From: an uncultured Clostridia bacterium
Lineage (GTDB): Bacteria; Bacillota; Clostridia; Christensenellales; Aristaeellaceae
Assembly: GCA_934670175.1 (NCBI GenBank)
Contig: CAKUOX010000015.1
Coordinates: forward strand, 1 to 44,017
Length of the DNA stretch: 44,017 bases
Reading direction: 5' to 3'
The translations under genes and the position numbers were made by a program. The notes beneath the pieces were generated by a model, which saw only the letters and a list, made by a program, of their open reading frames with translations, searched no databases and was not told where the DNA came from. Positions 6,463 to 15,540 of this stretch are shown one piece after another. The stretch's first letter is position 1, and the number at the start of each line of letters is the position of its first letter.

Positions 6463-7587
6463 ATGAAAATTTCCAAGCGCGACGCGCTGATGTGGCTCGA
6501 GTTTTTCGCATCGCTTCCCGAGGAGCAGGAGCTTTCCCCTCATCAGCTGGAGATCGGCCTGAGCGCGCTCGCGCAGATCGAAACCGCGCTCGAAGCGCGC
6601 GACGAACGGCTGCGCGCCGAGATCCCGGGCCTGAAGTCGCTGAACGGGCGCACCTTCTACGTCGGCCCGGACGACAGCTTCCCGCGCGGCTGCCGTTCCT
6701 GCCTGCTGGGCACGGGGCTGAGCGCCATCCGCAAGACCAATAAATGCAATATCGAATGCCACTTCTGCTATAACTACGGCGAGCTCGACTGCCAGCCGCC
6801 CGTGGGCGAGGGCATGTGGGACATTGGCGGCACGCGCTTCTATGAGCGCGATATAGACCTGCTGCTGGACATGCCCAACCGCCCCACCGGCGTGGCCTAC
6901 GTCTACCTTGAGCCGTTTATGGAGATCGAGAAGTACTACGGCATTATTGCGCGCTTCCATGCGGCCGGTATCCACCAGCACATGTACACCAACGGCACGC
7001 TCTGCACGGCGGAGAACCTGCGCGCGCTGGGCGAGGCGGGGCTCGACGAGCTGCGCTTCAACCTGGGCGCGACCGCCTGCGCCGACCGGGTGATCGACAG
7101 CATCGCCGCCGCTCGGAGCTGCATTTCCCGCGTTGGCATCGAAACGCCGATGACGCCCGAATTCTTTGAGCACTTCTTTGAAAAGAAGGACAGGATCCTG
7201 GGCACGGGGCTGGACTTTATCAACTGTGCCGAGCTGCACCTCAATCCCAATAACGTCGGCAATTATGAGGGCGAGCCGATGTACATGAGCCGTCAGGGCT
7301 ACCTTTCGCCCACCTGGAGCCATGCGCTCACGCTGAAATTCATGCGCGCCGCCGCCGAGGAGGGCTGGCCCTGCGCCGTGCACGATTGCTGCAACCGCAC
7401 CAAGTTCGCCCGCGATCTGAACCTGCGCGCCCGTGAGGGCGGCTGGTTTGGCGCCAGCAGCTATGGCCGCGAGTTCGACGGCATTCCCTGGGAATGCTTC
7501 CTGCCCACGCTGGAGGATGAGCGCTTTACCTTCCTCGAGGAGGAGCCCCTGCCCGAGGGCTACCGCCCCGGCGATTTCATTTTCTGA
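6463..7587 (+). CDS. Radical SAM protein of unknown specificity
   Basis: The protein has 374 residues. The [4Fe-4S]-SAM motif is CNIECHFC (Cys95, Cys99, Cys102), followed by YNYGELDC. An upstream pair (GCRSC, Cys77 and Cys80) and a late HDCCNRTKFARDL segment add Cys residues that may bind another cluster or zinc. The core has typical TIM-barrel strands (YVYLEPFMEIEKYY, HMYTNGTLC, LDELRFNLGAT, RVGIETPMTP). The start at 6463 follows AAGGGAG. A TATAAT at 6420-6425 provides a -10 with a poor -35. The gene stands alone between divergent and convergent neighbours, so the context gives no substrate. It is not one of the named families that I can recognise. Confidence 0.85.
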   Translation: MKISKRDALMWLEFFASLPEEQELSPHQLEIGLSALAQIETALEARDERLRAEIPGLKSLNGRTFYVGPDDSFPRGCRSCLLGTGLSAIRKTNKCNIECHFCYNYGELDCQPPVGEGMWDIGGTRFYERDIDLLLDMPNRPTGVAYVYLEPFMEIEKYYGIIARFHAAGIHQHMYTNGTLCTAENLRALGEAGLDELRFNLGATACADRVIDSIAAARSCISRVGIETPMTPEFFEHFFEKKDRILGTGLDFINCAELHLNPNNVGNYEGEPMYMSRQGYLSPTWSHALTLKFMRAAAEEGWPCAVHDCCNRTKFARDLNLRAREGGWFGASSYGREFDGIPWECFLPTLEDERFTFLEEEPLPEGYRPGDFIF

Positions 7588-7613
7588 ATAGAATATATGA
7601 ATATAGTAAATGC

Positions 7614-7654
7614 AGCGCATCGCCGCCCGTCAAACGGGTGGAGATGCGCTCTTT
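7614..7654. terminator. Bidirectional terminator
   Basis: AGCGCATC (7614-7621) pairs with GATGCGCT (7643-7650), with an inner CCCGT/ACGGG pairing and CTTTA after it. It separates the convergent radical SAM and histidine kinase genes. Confidence 0.7.
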
Positions 7655-7693
7655 AAATAAATTACTTTGTGGATCGGCGGCTTCGGTGAGCCT

Positions 7694-9037
7694 TTATTCC
7701 TCGAAATGGATCGTGAATTCTGAACCGACCCCGAGCGCGCTTTTAACGCCGATTGTGCCGCCGTGCTGCTCAATGATCTGCTGCGCCATCGGCAGTCCCA
7801 GTCCCGCGCCGCTGCCGTGCGCCGTCGCGCGCACGCGGTAGAAGCGCCGCCATATTTTTTCGCAGTCGCTTTCGGAAATGCCCGCGCCGTCATCGCGCAC
7901 GCGGATCGTTACGCCGCCGCCGTTGCGCTCGACCGACGCCCACACATGGCCGCCCTTGCGTCCGTAATCGATGGCGTTCTGCATCAGGTTGAACAGCGCG
8001 CGCATCATCAGGATCTCGTCGCAGCTCAGGATCACGTCCGGCCGGCACGCGGTTTCGATGCGAATGCTCCGCTGTGCCGCCAGCGGCTCCAGCTGCTCGG
8101 CAATGCTCTCGAGCATTTCTGAAATGTTGATGGGCTCGCGCGAGAGCGGCTGCCGCTGCGCGTCCATGCGTGAGAGCGCCAGCATCTGCGAGATCATGTC
8201 CGAGGCGCGGGTGCTGCAATCCAGGATCACCTGCAGCGAGTTTTCGCGCTCCTCCGGCGGGCAGTCGGGCGAGAGCGCGTATTCGCTCTGCGCGCGGATC
8301 ACGCTCAGCGGCGTGCGCAGCTCGTGGGAGGCGTCTGAAATGAAGCTCTTTTCATTTTCCACGGAGCGCTCCAGGCGCGACAGCATTTCGTTGAAGGTGG
8401 AGACCAGGCGGTCGACCTCGCGCTGTGCGCCGCTGACCTCGATGCGCCGCTTCAGGTCGCTGCTGCTGGAAATGCTGCGCGCCGTGGCGATCATTTCATC
8501 CATTGGGCGGAAAATATAGCGCGTCATCATGAAGCCGCCGACAAAAACCGCCGCCAGCAGCAGCGGGATCGACAGCAGCATCACCAGCCGCAGCATGCCG
8601 CCCATGCGCTCGGCCACCGCCGAAGAGGCATAGCAGCGGATCCACAGCGGCCGCCCGTCCGCCAGCGTTACGGGCTGATCCAGCAGATACCAGCTCGCAT
8701 CCGATTTCTGGCTTTCGCGTATGCGCAGCACCTCTTCCTTGGGCTTGGCGGTGAACTTGCGCTTGCCGATGAGCAGCTCACCGTTTTCATCCAGCACGGT
8801 GACGTGCACATTATCGTCGATCTGCGTGTCCAGCTCGATCTCGCCGTCCGCGTTCAGGTGGATCTCCTGCGCGGCGCGGTTTGCTGCCTCCGTTAGGTGG
8901 CGGTAATAGTAATCCTTGGATTGCAGATACTGCGTCCAGAGCAGCAGCAGCGTCAGCAGACCCAGTACCACCAGGATCAGCAGCCCATACCAGAGCATGA
9001 TGCGCGTCCTTATGGACGGCGTGTGTTTTCGGTTCAT
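7694..9037 (-). CDS. Membrane sensor histidine kinase (HAMP-HisKA-HATPase)
   Basis: The protein has 447 residues. Membrane segments at about 12-34 and 149-171 flank an extracellular sensor loop of about 115 residues. A HAMP region follows, then the HisKA motif FISDASHELRTPLSVI with phospho-acceptor His238. The ATP lid region has an N box (LFNLMQNAIDYG), G1 (VRDDGAGI) and G2 (GSGAGLGLPMAQQI). It resembles OmpR-partner kinases. It overlaps the response regulator gene by four bases (ATGA), so the two are translationally coupled. The divergently transcribed sulfotransferase operon starts about 175 bases beyond the regulator and is a plausible target, by proximity only. Confidence 0.94.
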   Translation of the reverse strand: MNRKHTPSIRTRIMLWYGLLILVVLGLLTLLLLWTQYLQSKDYYYRHLTEAANRAAQEIHLNADGEIELDTQIDDNVHVTVLDENGELLIGKRKFTAKPKEEVLRIRESQKSDASWYLLDQPVTLADGRPLWIRCYASSAVAERMGGMLRLVMLLSIPLLLAAVFVGGFMMTRYIFRPMDEMIATARSISSSSDLKRRIEVSGAQREVDRLVSTFNEMLSRLERSVENEKSFISDASHELRTPLSVIRAQSEYALSPDCPPEERENSLQVILDCSTRASDMISQMLALSRMDAQRQPLSREPINISEMLESIAEQLEPLAAQRSIRIETACRPDVILSCDEILMMRALFNLMQNAIDYGRKGGHVWASVERNGGGVTIRVRDDGAGISESDCEKIWRRFYRVRATAHGSGAGLGLPMAQQIIEQHGGTIGVKSALGVGSEFTIHFEE

Positions 9038-9708
9038 GATCTCCCCTTCAATATGTAGCCCACACTGCGCACCGTGTGAATCAGCTTTAGCTCAAAGCCG
9101 TCGTCCACCTTGCGGCGCAGGCTGCGGATATACACATCCACGATATTGGAATTGCCCATATATTCGCAGTTCCAGATGTACTGCTCAATCTGCGCCCGCG
9201 TCAGCACCACGCCCGCGTTGCGCATCAGGTATTCCAGCACGGAAAATTCGCGGTGACTCAGCGCGATCTCATGGCCGCCGCGCGTCACGCTGCGGCCGCG
9301 CATATCCAGCGTCAGATCCTCTACGCGGCATATCATGTCCGCCGGCATGCCGCGTCCCCGCGTCAGCGCGCGGATGCGGGCAGTCAGCTCCTCGAAGGCG
9401 AAGGGCTTGGTGAGATAGTCGTTCGCGCCCGCGTCCAGCCCCGCCACGCGATCCTCCACGGCGTCGCGCGCGGTCAGAAACAGCAGCGGCGTATCGTCGC
9501 CGGCAGCGCGCAGCGCGCGCACAAAGGCCAGGCCGTCCATGCCCGGCATCATCACGTCCAGTACCATCGCATCGTAGCCGCCGCGTTTCGCCGCATCAAA
9601 TGCGGCTGCGCCGTTTGGATGCGCGTCCACCTCGTAGCCCTCCAGCCGTAGCCGTCGGGCGATCACGCGGTTTAGGTTCATATCGTCCTCCGCAAGCAAT
9701 ATACGCAC
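9034..9708 (-). CDS. OmpR-family response regulator
   Basis: The protein has 224 residues. The receiver domain carries acidic residues AEDD (6-9), phospho-acceptor Asp51 in MVLDVMMPGMDG, Thr79 in LFLTA and Lys101 in LTKPF. The C-terminal winged helix has the signature ALSHREFSVLEYLMRNAGVVLTRAQIEQYIWN and NIVDVYIRSLRRKVDD, ending GYILKGRS. It is the first gene of a two-gene operon with the kinase. Confidence 0.95.
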   Translation of the reverse strand: MRILLAEDDMNLNRVIARRLRLEGYEVDAHPNGAAAFDAAKRGGYDAMVLDVMMPGMDGLAFVRALRAAGDDTPLLFLTARDAVEDRVAGLDAGANDYLTKPFAFEELTARIRALTRGRGMPADMICRVEDLTLDMRGRSVTRGGHEIALSHREFSVLEYLMRNAGVVLTRAQIEQYIWNCEYMGNSNIVDVYIRSLRRKVDDGFELKLIHTVRSVGYILKGRS

Positions 9709-9819
9709 GCCATTTTTCCCACCCTTCTATATTTATTATACATACGATTATGAAAACTAGATGAAAAACGGGGCGAACGCATTGTCATAATTTATTTACA
9801 CAAGTAGTTGTGGTTTTCA

Positions 9820-9847
9820 TTTACATTTCAGAGTGAGCTTATATAAT
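9820..9847 (+). promoter_or_regulatory. Promoter of the sulfotransferase-lipoprotein operon
   Basis: TTTACA (9820-9825) and TATAAT (9842-9847) are spaced by 16 bases, in the AT-rich gap between the divergent response regulator and sulfotransferase genes. No clear direct repeat for the OmpR regulator was identified. Confidence 0.65.
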
Positions 9848-9882
9848 GGAAATGTAATATACAAACATGGGGTGGAATGCTT

Positions 9883-11679
9883 ATGGCTGACAAACCGGCT
9901 CGAAAGGGGCGCCGACTGGCGCGGCGCATCGCCGCCGTGCCGCTGAAGATCATCGCCGCCGCTTTGATATTTGTTATCTGCTGCGCTTCGATCACGTTCT
10001 GCGTTTCCGCTGCCATTGTGGCGGTGGACGTGGCGCAGACAGAGGGCGGCTCGTATTTTACCGCGTTTAAGGAGCGTATCGTCGATTTTGCAAAGGGCGC
10101 CGTGCACCGCGTGCAGACCGGCGTGGGCGATGAGCGCGCCTATCTTGCCGATCAGCTCGAAGCGATGACGCAGCGCCAGCTCGAGACCGACCGACAGCTG
10201 CTGGCGGAGCTGGACAGCGGCCTCTACGGCCTTGAGAATCCGCTCGCGGTGGTCAATCCCTACGGCGTTTCGCCGTTTACCGCCGTGGTGCTGTTTGAAA
10301 CGGCGCAGCCCGCGCGCATTTCGCTGCGCGTGGCGGGCGACAGCCCGAAGGCCTGTGTGGAATATACCTTCAGCGAGTACGGCACCCGTCACATGCTGCC
10401 CGTTTACGGCCTGTACGCCGCGCGGGAGAATACCGTGACGCTCGCCGCCGAATTCCAGGACGGCACGGCGCAGGAAACGCAGCTGCACATCCAGACCGAC
10501 GCATTGCCCGACGCGCTGACAGATGAGCGCGTGCGCGCGGCGGTCATCGATGAGCGCGCCGTTCAGTCGGGCTTTACCTTCACCAGCCTGGGCAATCATT
10601 CCGCGCCCTGCAAGGCGGCGCTGGACATAAACGGCGATTTCCGCTGGTATCTGGACACGCAGACCGATCCGCTGCTGCGCTTTGCGGGTTATTGCACCGG
10701 TTATGGCGACAGCTGCTTTGTCAGCTGCGGGAATCGCAATTATGGCCCCGCGGTGATCCTGGAGATGAATTATCTGGGCAAGCTGCTCAACGCCTGGTAT
10801 ACGCCCTGGGGCGTGCACCACGATATTGAAGTTACGCCCGATACGCTGCTGGTTACCGGTTCCACCGGCGCGGATACTCCGCAGGCGCTTGTCTATGAGA
10901 TCGACCGCGCAAGCGGCGAAATTCTCTGCCAGCTCGATTACGCCAATATCCTTCAGCCTACCCGAGATCAGACGGCGGCGAACCCCTCCGAGATCGATGA
11001 ATTCTATACGGTGGAGGACTGGTGCCACATCAACAGCGTGTGCGAGCTGGACGAGAACCTCGTGATTTCAGCGCGCCATCAGTCCACCGTCGCTTGCACC
11101 GACCGCGCGGGCAATATCAAATGGCTGCTGGCCGATCCGGCGGGCTACTATGAGGCCTTCCGGCAGTACCTGCTGACGCCGGTGAGCGATGATTTTATCT
11201 ATCCCATCACTCAGCACAACGCCGAGGTGCTTCCCGATCAGGACGGCGATCCGAATACCGTGGATCTGCTGCTGTTTGATAACGGCGATTATGTGAGCGC
11301 TGCGGAGCACAACGGCTGCTCGCGCATCGTGCAGTATCGGATCGACGAAGCGGCGATGACGGTTGAGGAGGTCTGGAGCTGGGGCGGCGATAAGCCGGAG
11401 CTGTATTCCTATCGCCATGGCAGCGCGCAGCTGCTTAAAAACGGCAACCGTCTCGGCTCGTTTGAGCCGTACAATGCGTCGAGCGTCAACCGTTGGGCGT
11501 ACGGCGCAGAGGTGGACGCGCGCGGCGCGGCCGTGTGGGAGTGCTGGCGCGAGGGTCTGAGCACGCACGATTACAGCGAATACCGGCTGGAACGGCGCGA
11601 TATTTACACCGACGCCGCCAACGATATTGAGCTCGGCACGGAAGCGAAGCTGTTTGGGATTAATGAGGGAGGCAAATAA
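9883..11679 (+). CDS. Membrane-anchored arylsulfate sulfotransferase (ASST)-like protein
   Basis: The 598-residue protein has a basic N-terminus and a hydrophobic anchor at about 21-50, so the bulk is extracellular. ASST enzymes form a six-bladed propeller and pass a sulfate between phenolic donors and acceptors through a sulfo-histidine. The four catalytic positions known from the E. coli enzyme have equivalents: VHHDIE (His312/313), DWCHINSV (His382), ISARHQS (Arg398) and ITQHNAEV (His445). An N-terminal beta domain (NPLAVVNPYGVSPFTAVVLFET) is typical of the family. The start at 9883 is favoured because GGGTGG is about 7 bases upstream; an ATG at 9877 is too close. It leads an operon of three. 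Confidence 0.85.
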   Translation: MADKPARKGRRLARRIAAVPLKIIAAALIFVICCASITFCVSAAIVAVDVAQTEGGSYFTAFKERIVDFAKGAVHRVQTGVGDERAYLADQLEAMTQRQLETDRQLLAELDSGLYGLENPLAVVNPYGVSPFTAVVLFETAQPARISLRVAGDSPKACVEYTFSEYGTRHMLPVYGLYAARENTVTLAAEFQDGTAQETQLHIQTDALPDALTDERVRAAVIDERAVQSGFTFTSLGNHSAPCKAALDINGDFRWYLDTQTDPLLRFAGYCTGYGDSCFVSCGNRNYGPAVILEMNYLGKLLNAWYTPWGVHHDIEVTPDTLLVTGSTGADTPQALVYEIDRASGEILCQLDYANILQPTRDQTAANPSEIDEFYTVEDWCHINSVCELDENLVISARHQSTVACTDRAGNIKWLLADPAGYYEAFRQYLLTPVSDDFIYPITQHNAEVLPDQDGDPNTVDLLLFDNGDYVSAAEHNGCSRIVQYRIDEAAMTVEEVWSWGGDKPELYSYRHGSAQLLKNGNRLGSFEPYNASSVNRWAYGAEVDARGAAVWECWREGLSTHDYSEYRLERRDIYTDAANDIELGTEAKLFGINEGGK

Positions 11680-11682
11680 ACC

Positions 11683-12195
11683 ATGAAGAGGATCATCACT
11701 GCGCTGCTGCTGGCGGCGCTGCTGCTGGGACTGTGTGCCTGCGGGCGCGGGCAGACGCGCACTGCGTCGGATCAGTCTGCGTTCACCTGGCAGATCCAGC
11801 TGCTCGGGTACGAGGTCAAGACCGCGCTGCATACCGATGCGGGCGTGCCGCAGTACGACGGCGCGGTGCTCGACGTCGCCTACGACAACGCGCCGTCCGA
11901 GGGCTGCACGTTTCTGATACTGACGCTGGATATTCAAAAGAGCCGCGCAGGGGGCGGCGGGTTCGACTGGCAGAAGCTGACCGTGCGCGATGCGGACGGC
12001 AACGCCTATTCGCGCATGGCGGACGACGCCTTCCTTTCCTCGCATACCTATAACCGCCTGCCCGGCACGGCGCTGCAGATTGGCGGCAGCCGCGGCAGCA
12101 TCTGCTTTGAAATTCCGGAAAAGGCCGCAAAGGGCGAAATGACGCTGGTGTACGCTGCGGGCGACGAGGGCGAGAACACCCTGCCGATCCAGTGA
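11683..12195 (+). CDS. Secreted lipoprotein, possibly DUF4352/telokin-like
   Basis: The protein has 170 residues. A basic start and Leu-rich segment end in a lipobox-like LCAC with the lipidated Cys at residue 20. The rest looks like an immunoglobulin-like beta domain (FTWQIQLLGYEV, then CTFLILTLDIQKS, KLTVRDADGNAYSRMADD, SICFEIPEKAAKGEMTLVY), an arrangement seen in DUF4352-type proteins. This assignment is tentative. It starts 3 bases after the first sulfotransferase stop, with GAGGGAGG as ribosome binding site, and precedes the second sulfotransferase. A supporting or substrate-binding role at the cell surface is inferred. Confidence 0.75.
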   Translation: MKRIITALLLAALLLGLCACGRGQTRTASDQSAFTWQIQLLGYEVKTALHTDAGVPQYDGAVLDVAYDNAPSEGCTFLILTLDIQKSRAGGGGFDWQKLTVRDADGNAYSRMADDAFLSSHTYNRLPGTALQIGGSRGSICFEIPEKAAKGEMTLVYAAGDEGENTLPIQ

Positions 12196-12250
12196 CCCGC
12201 GCTTATCGGGGACGATGGTAAAAAATGAAGATAAAATGGAGGATACGATC

Positions 12251-14158
12251 ATGAAGCGATACCTGATTTTTCTGCTGATCGCCGCGCTGTTCTGTCCTGC
12301 CGCCCTGGCGGAGAGCGGGCGCACCGTGCTCGAGGTGACCGACTATCTGGCCGATCAGGCGCAGGTCGATCAGTACCTGCAGGCCGAGGCCGAGGCAGGC
12401 TACGATTTTGAGAGCCCGCTGGTGGTCGTAGATCCCTACGGCCGCACGCCGCTTTCGGCGCTGGCTGTCTTTACCACGGAAAATGAGATTGGCGGCAGCA
12501 TCCGCGTGCGCGGCAAGGCCGCGGAGGATGACATTTGCGGCAGCTTTCCAGCGGTAAAAACGCATTTCGTGCCTATTTACGGCCTGTATGCGGGCGATAC
12601 CACGGCAGTAGAGCTCACGCTGGATGACGGGCGCAGCATCGAGCTCCAGGTACAGACCGAACCGGTGAGCTTCAATTATTACAGTCAGTTCAGCGCCCAG
12701 ACCTACCGCGCCGAGCTGTACGATCACAGTGCCATCAATATCTGCGCCTTCATCTGGGAGGGCTGCTATGCGGGCTTTGACAGCAAGGGCGACCTGCGCT
12801 GGCTCTACAGGAACACCGGCGCCTGCGGCCTGACGCGCCTGCAGAACGGCCGGCTGCTGATCCCCTCCGGCCTCAGCTATGCCAATGACGACCGCACCGG
12901 CGTGCGCGAGACGGATATGCTGGGCAAGGTCTACAATGAATATGTGTGGGACGGCGGCCAGCACCATGACCTGATGCAGCTGCCAAACGGCAATTACATG
13001 GTACTGGCGAACACGCCGGGGCTGGGCTCGATACTGGATTATCTCGTGGAGATCGAGCCGGAAAGCGGCGAGATCGTGTGGGAAATGGCGCTGGATACGC
13101 TGGTGCAGCGCGATGACAGCGGCGCGTTTGGCAATGCCGAGCCGGACTGGAACCACAGCAACGCCGTATGCTACGATGAGGCCAGCGATACGCTGATCGT
13201 ATCCTGCCGCAATCAGGATGCGCTCTTTGGTATCCGCAAGGCCACGAAGGAGCTCGCGTGGGTGCTGGGCGATCCTGCGGGCTGGACGGACGTGGATGAA
13301 GACAAATTCTTTACGCCTGCCGGCGATGATTTCAGCTGGCAATACGGCATGCACAACGTGAGCCTGCTGCCAGACGGCTCGCTGCTGCTGTTCGACAATG
13401 GCTATGGCGGGCGCTGCAAGCCTGCGGGCAGCGGCGGCGCGCTCAGCGACGACGAGAATTACAGCCGCGCTGTGCGTTACAGGATCAATACCGACGCTAT
13501 GACCATCGAGCAGCTCTGGGAGCATGGGCGCGAGCTCGGCGCGGAATACTACTGTTCGGTCATCAGCGGCGCGAGCTGCCTGGATCTCGAGAATGAAACG
13601 TATTTTGTGACCTTCGGCTCGCGCAATCCGGATTTCGGCAGCGCGCCCTACACCAACAACATCTACGGCACGGCGCTGCGCTACCTGCAGGGCGGCGAGC
13701 TGATCTGGGAAATGACGCTGCGCGGCGGCGTATACCGCACGCATCGCCTTTCGCTCTACGGCGAAAATACGGATTACGACGTGCAGGCCGTCGGCGCGTG
13801 GCACGGTGACCTGAGCGTTACGCCGGAAATCGAGGCCGATTCGGTCGATCCGAGCGCGGCGCAGCCGCTGCCCGAGGGCATAAAGACCGGCCTGTATCCC
13901 TTCGGCGCGCTCTTCATTTCCGGTACGTTCACAGTGGCGGATGAGACGGCGCTGGAAAACGCGGCGGTGGTGCTGATCGACGGCGCGGGCGCGCAGCGCG
14001 CCTACGACTTCAACGAAACGCACATCGCGCGCGACGGCGGCGTGCTGGTGCTGCCCAAGTCCTGGGTCTCCACGCTCGGCCTGGCCGAGGGCGAGTATGC
14101 CGTGTATCTCGTTCTGGGCGATTCGCTCTACGATGCGGCGTGCAGCGTAAGCGTGTAA
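12251..14158 (+). CDS. Secreted arylsulfate sulfotransferase (ASST)-like protein
   Basis: The 635-residue protein starts with a cleavable signal peptide (MKRYLIFLLIAALFCPAALA, cut before Glu21). The family's catalytic positions have equivalents: GGQHHDLM (His238/239), DWNHSNAV (His302), VSCRNQD (Arg320) and YGMHNVSL (His368). The N-terminal domain (SPLVVVDPYGRTPLSALAVFTT) parallels that of the first copy, but identity is clearly low, so the pair is an old duplication. The start at 12251 follows GGAGG and begins the signal peptide; a frame open further upstream was not used. It ends the operon before a hairpin at 14167. Confidence 0.85.
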   Translation: MKRYLIFLLIAALFCPAALAESGRTVLEVTDYLADQAQVDQYLQAEAEAGYDFESPLVVVDPYGRTPLSALAVFTTENEIGGSIRVRGKAAEDDICGSFPAVKTHFVPIYGLYAGDTTAVELTLDDGRSIELQVQTEPVSFNYYSQFSAQTYRAELYDHSAINICAFIWEGCYAGFDSKGDLRWLYRNTGACGLTRLQNGRLLIPSGLSYANDDRTGVRETDMLGKVYNEYVWDGGQHHDLMQLPNGNYMVLANTPGLGSILDYLVEIEPESGEIVWEMALDTLVQRDDSGAFGNAEPDWNHSNAVCYDEASDTLIVSCRNQDALFGIRKATKELAWVLGDPAGWTDVDEDKFFTPAGDDFSWQYGMHNVSLLPDGSLLLFDNGYGGRCKPAGSGGALSDDENYSRAVRYRINTDAMTIEQLWEHGRELGAEYYCSVISGASCLDLENETYFVTFGSRNPDFGSAPYTNNIYGTALRYLQGGELIWEMTLRGGVYRTHRLSLYGENTDYDVQAVGAWHGDLSVTPEIEADSVDPSAAQPLPEGIKTGLYPFGALFISGTFTVADETALENAAVVLIDGAGAQRAYDFNETHIARDGGVLVLPKSWVSTLGLAEGEYAVYLVLGDSLYDAACSVSV

Positions 14159-14166
14159 AAATTTCA

Positions 14167-14198
14167 TACGGGCTTGCTTTTTGGCGGGCAAGCCCGTA
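14167..14198 (+). terminator. Hairpin ending the sulfotransferase operon
   Basis: TACGGGCTTGC (14167-14177) pairs perfectly with GCAAGCCCGTA (14188-14198). There is no T-run after it, so its strength as a terminator is uncertain. Confidence 0.5.
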
Positions 14199-14212
14199 TA
14201 ATAAATCCATAA

Positions 14213-14342
14213 GTGAAGGGGAGTAGCTTGTGGGTCTGAGATCAGGCCCGCGTCTCAGGCGTCAGTACGGCAGAGCGATTTGCCCGCCTGTGAATCAAAA
14301 AGCGAGACTTTCGCCGGTTTGCGGCGGAGGTCTCGCTTTTTT
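14213..14342 (+). promoter_or_regulatory. yybP-ykoY (Mn2+) riboswitch with a terminator platform
   Basis: GAAGGGGAGTAGC (14214-14226) and AGCGAGACTTTCGC (14301-14314) match the conserved ends of the yybP-ykoY aptamer and form P1 (GTGAAGG/CTTTCGC). P2 is GTGGG...CCCGC with inner CTG/CAG. P3 has CAGGC/GCCTG, an internal loop GTCAGTAC like GTCAATTC of the Lactococcus aptamer, and a GGCA/TGCC tip. AGCGAGAC (14301-14308), part of the aptamer's 3' strand, also pairs with GTCTCGCT (14330-14337) before TTTTTT, so aptamer and terminator exclude each other. Mn2+ binding should therefore turn on the OadB-like gene. The fold was judged by eye. Confidence 0.82.
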
Positions 14343-14400
14343 GAAATAAGAATTGGGAAAACCTTACTTTGATCAGTTCATTCGGGAGGGGATAACGGGT

Positions 14401-15528
14401 ATGGCTGAGCTGTTTTCCAACATTTCCAACGTTACCTTGCCGCAGGTCGTGATGTGGCTCATCGGCGGCGTGCTGATCTATCTGGCGATCAGGAAGGACA
14501 TGGAGCCTACGCTGCTGCTGCCGCTGGGCTTTGGCACGATACTGGTGAACCTGCCGCTTTCGGGCGCGGTGAACCAGATCTACGACGGCGTGGTGGAGTC
14601 CGGCGCGGTGGACGTGCTGTTTGGCGCCGGCATTGCCAACGAGCTGTTTCCGCTGCTGCTGTTTATCGGCATCGGCGCAATGATCGATTTCACGCCGCTG
14701 CTGGCCAATCCGAAGCTGATGATCTTCGGCGCAGCCTCGCAGTTCGGCATTTTCTTCACGATGAGTCTGGCGGCGCTGCTGGGCTTCAGCCTGAAGGATG
14801 CCGCGTCCATCGGTATCATCGGCGCAGCGGACGGCCCGACCTCCATCTTCGTGGCGAACTTCTTTAATTCGAAATACGTCGGCGCGATTATGGTGGCGGC
14901 CTATTCCTACATGGCGCTGGTGCCGATGGTGCAGCCGCCGGTCATCAAGGCGCTCACCACGCAGCACGAACGCCGGATCCGCATGCCCTATGCGCAGAAG
15001 AGCGTTTCCAAGCGCACGCGCATCCTTTTCCCCATCGTGATTACGATGATCGCGGGCATCGTTTCCCCGCGCAGCGTGGCGCTGATCGGCTTTCTGATGT
15101 TCGGCAACCTGATCCGCGAATGCGGCGTGCTGGATGCGCTGTCTGAAACGGCGCAGAAGGTGCTGTCGAACCTGGTCACGCTGCTGCTGGGGCTCACGAT
15201 CGCCACCAAGATGCAGGCGCAGTATTTCCTGACCCGCGAAACGCTTATGATCATTGCGCTGGGGCTGGTCGCCTTCGTGTTCGATACGGCGGGCGGCGTG
15301 CTCTTTGCCAAGCTGGTCAACCTGTTCCTGCCCAAAGAGAAAAAGATCAATCCGATGATCGGCGCGGCGGGCATTTCCGCCTTCCCAATGTCGGCGCGCG
15401 TGATCCACAAGATGGGTCTCAAGGAGGACAGCCAGAACTTCCTGCTGATGCACGCCATCGGCGTAAACGTATCCGGCCAGATCGCCTCGGTCATCGCGGG
15501 CGGGCTGATTTTGAACATGCTGGGCTAA
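14401..15528 (+). CDS. oadB: Na+-pumping decarboxylase beta subunit (OadB/MmdB/GcdB family)
   Basis: The 375-residue integral membrane protein has about nine to eleven hydrophobic segments. The family's ion-binding signature is present as IGAADGPTSIFVAN with Asp144, and conserved LLFIGIGAMIDFTPLLANPK and GAAGISAFPMSARV follow. Beta subunits export Na+ while decarboxylating carboxybiotin made by an alpha subunit; no alpha or biotin carrier gene is visible here, so those must lie elsewhere. The start at 14401 follows GGGAGGGG; an earlier TTG at 14353 has no ribosome binding site. It is directly under the Mn2+ riboswitch and is followed after 12 bases by an OadG-like gene. Confidence 0.9.
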   Translation: MAELFSNISNVTLPQVVMWLIGGVLIYLAIRKDMEPTLLLPLGFGTILVNLPLSGAVNQIYDGVVESGAVDVLFGAGIANELFPLLLFIGIGAMIDFTPLLANPKLMIFGAASQFGIFFTMSLAALLGFSLKDAASIGIIGAADGPTSIFVANFFNSKYVGAIMVAAYSYMALVPMVQPPVIKALTTQHERRIRMPYAQKSVSKRTRILFPIVITMIAGIVSPRSVALIGFLMFGNLIRECGVLDALSETAQKVLSNLVTLLLGLTIATKMQAQYFLTRETLMIIALGLVAFVFDTAGGVLFAKLVNLFLPKEKKINPMIGAAGISAFPMSARVIHKMGLKEDSQNFLLMHAIGVNVSGQIASVIAGGLILNMLG

Positions 15529-15540
15529 AGGAGGATCCGT

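Noticed and set aside
12203..14191. 662-codon open frame on the minus strand opposite the second sulfotransferase
   Set aside because: It is Ala/Arg/His-rich, has no recognisable domain and exactly shadows a clear gene in high-GC DNA.
14353..14400. Earlier TTG start of oadB
   Set aside because: It directly follows the terminator stem and lacks a ribosome binding site; GGGAGGGG precedes the ATG at 14401.
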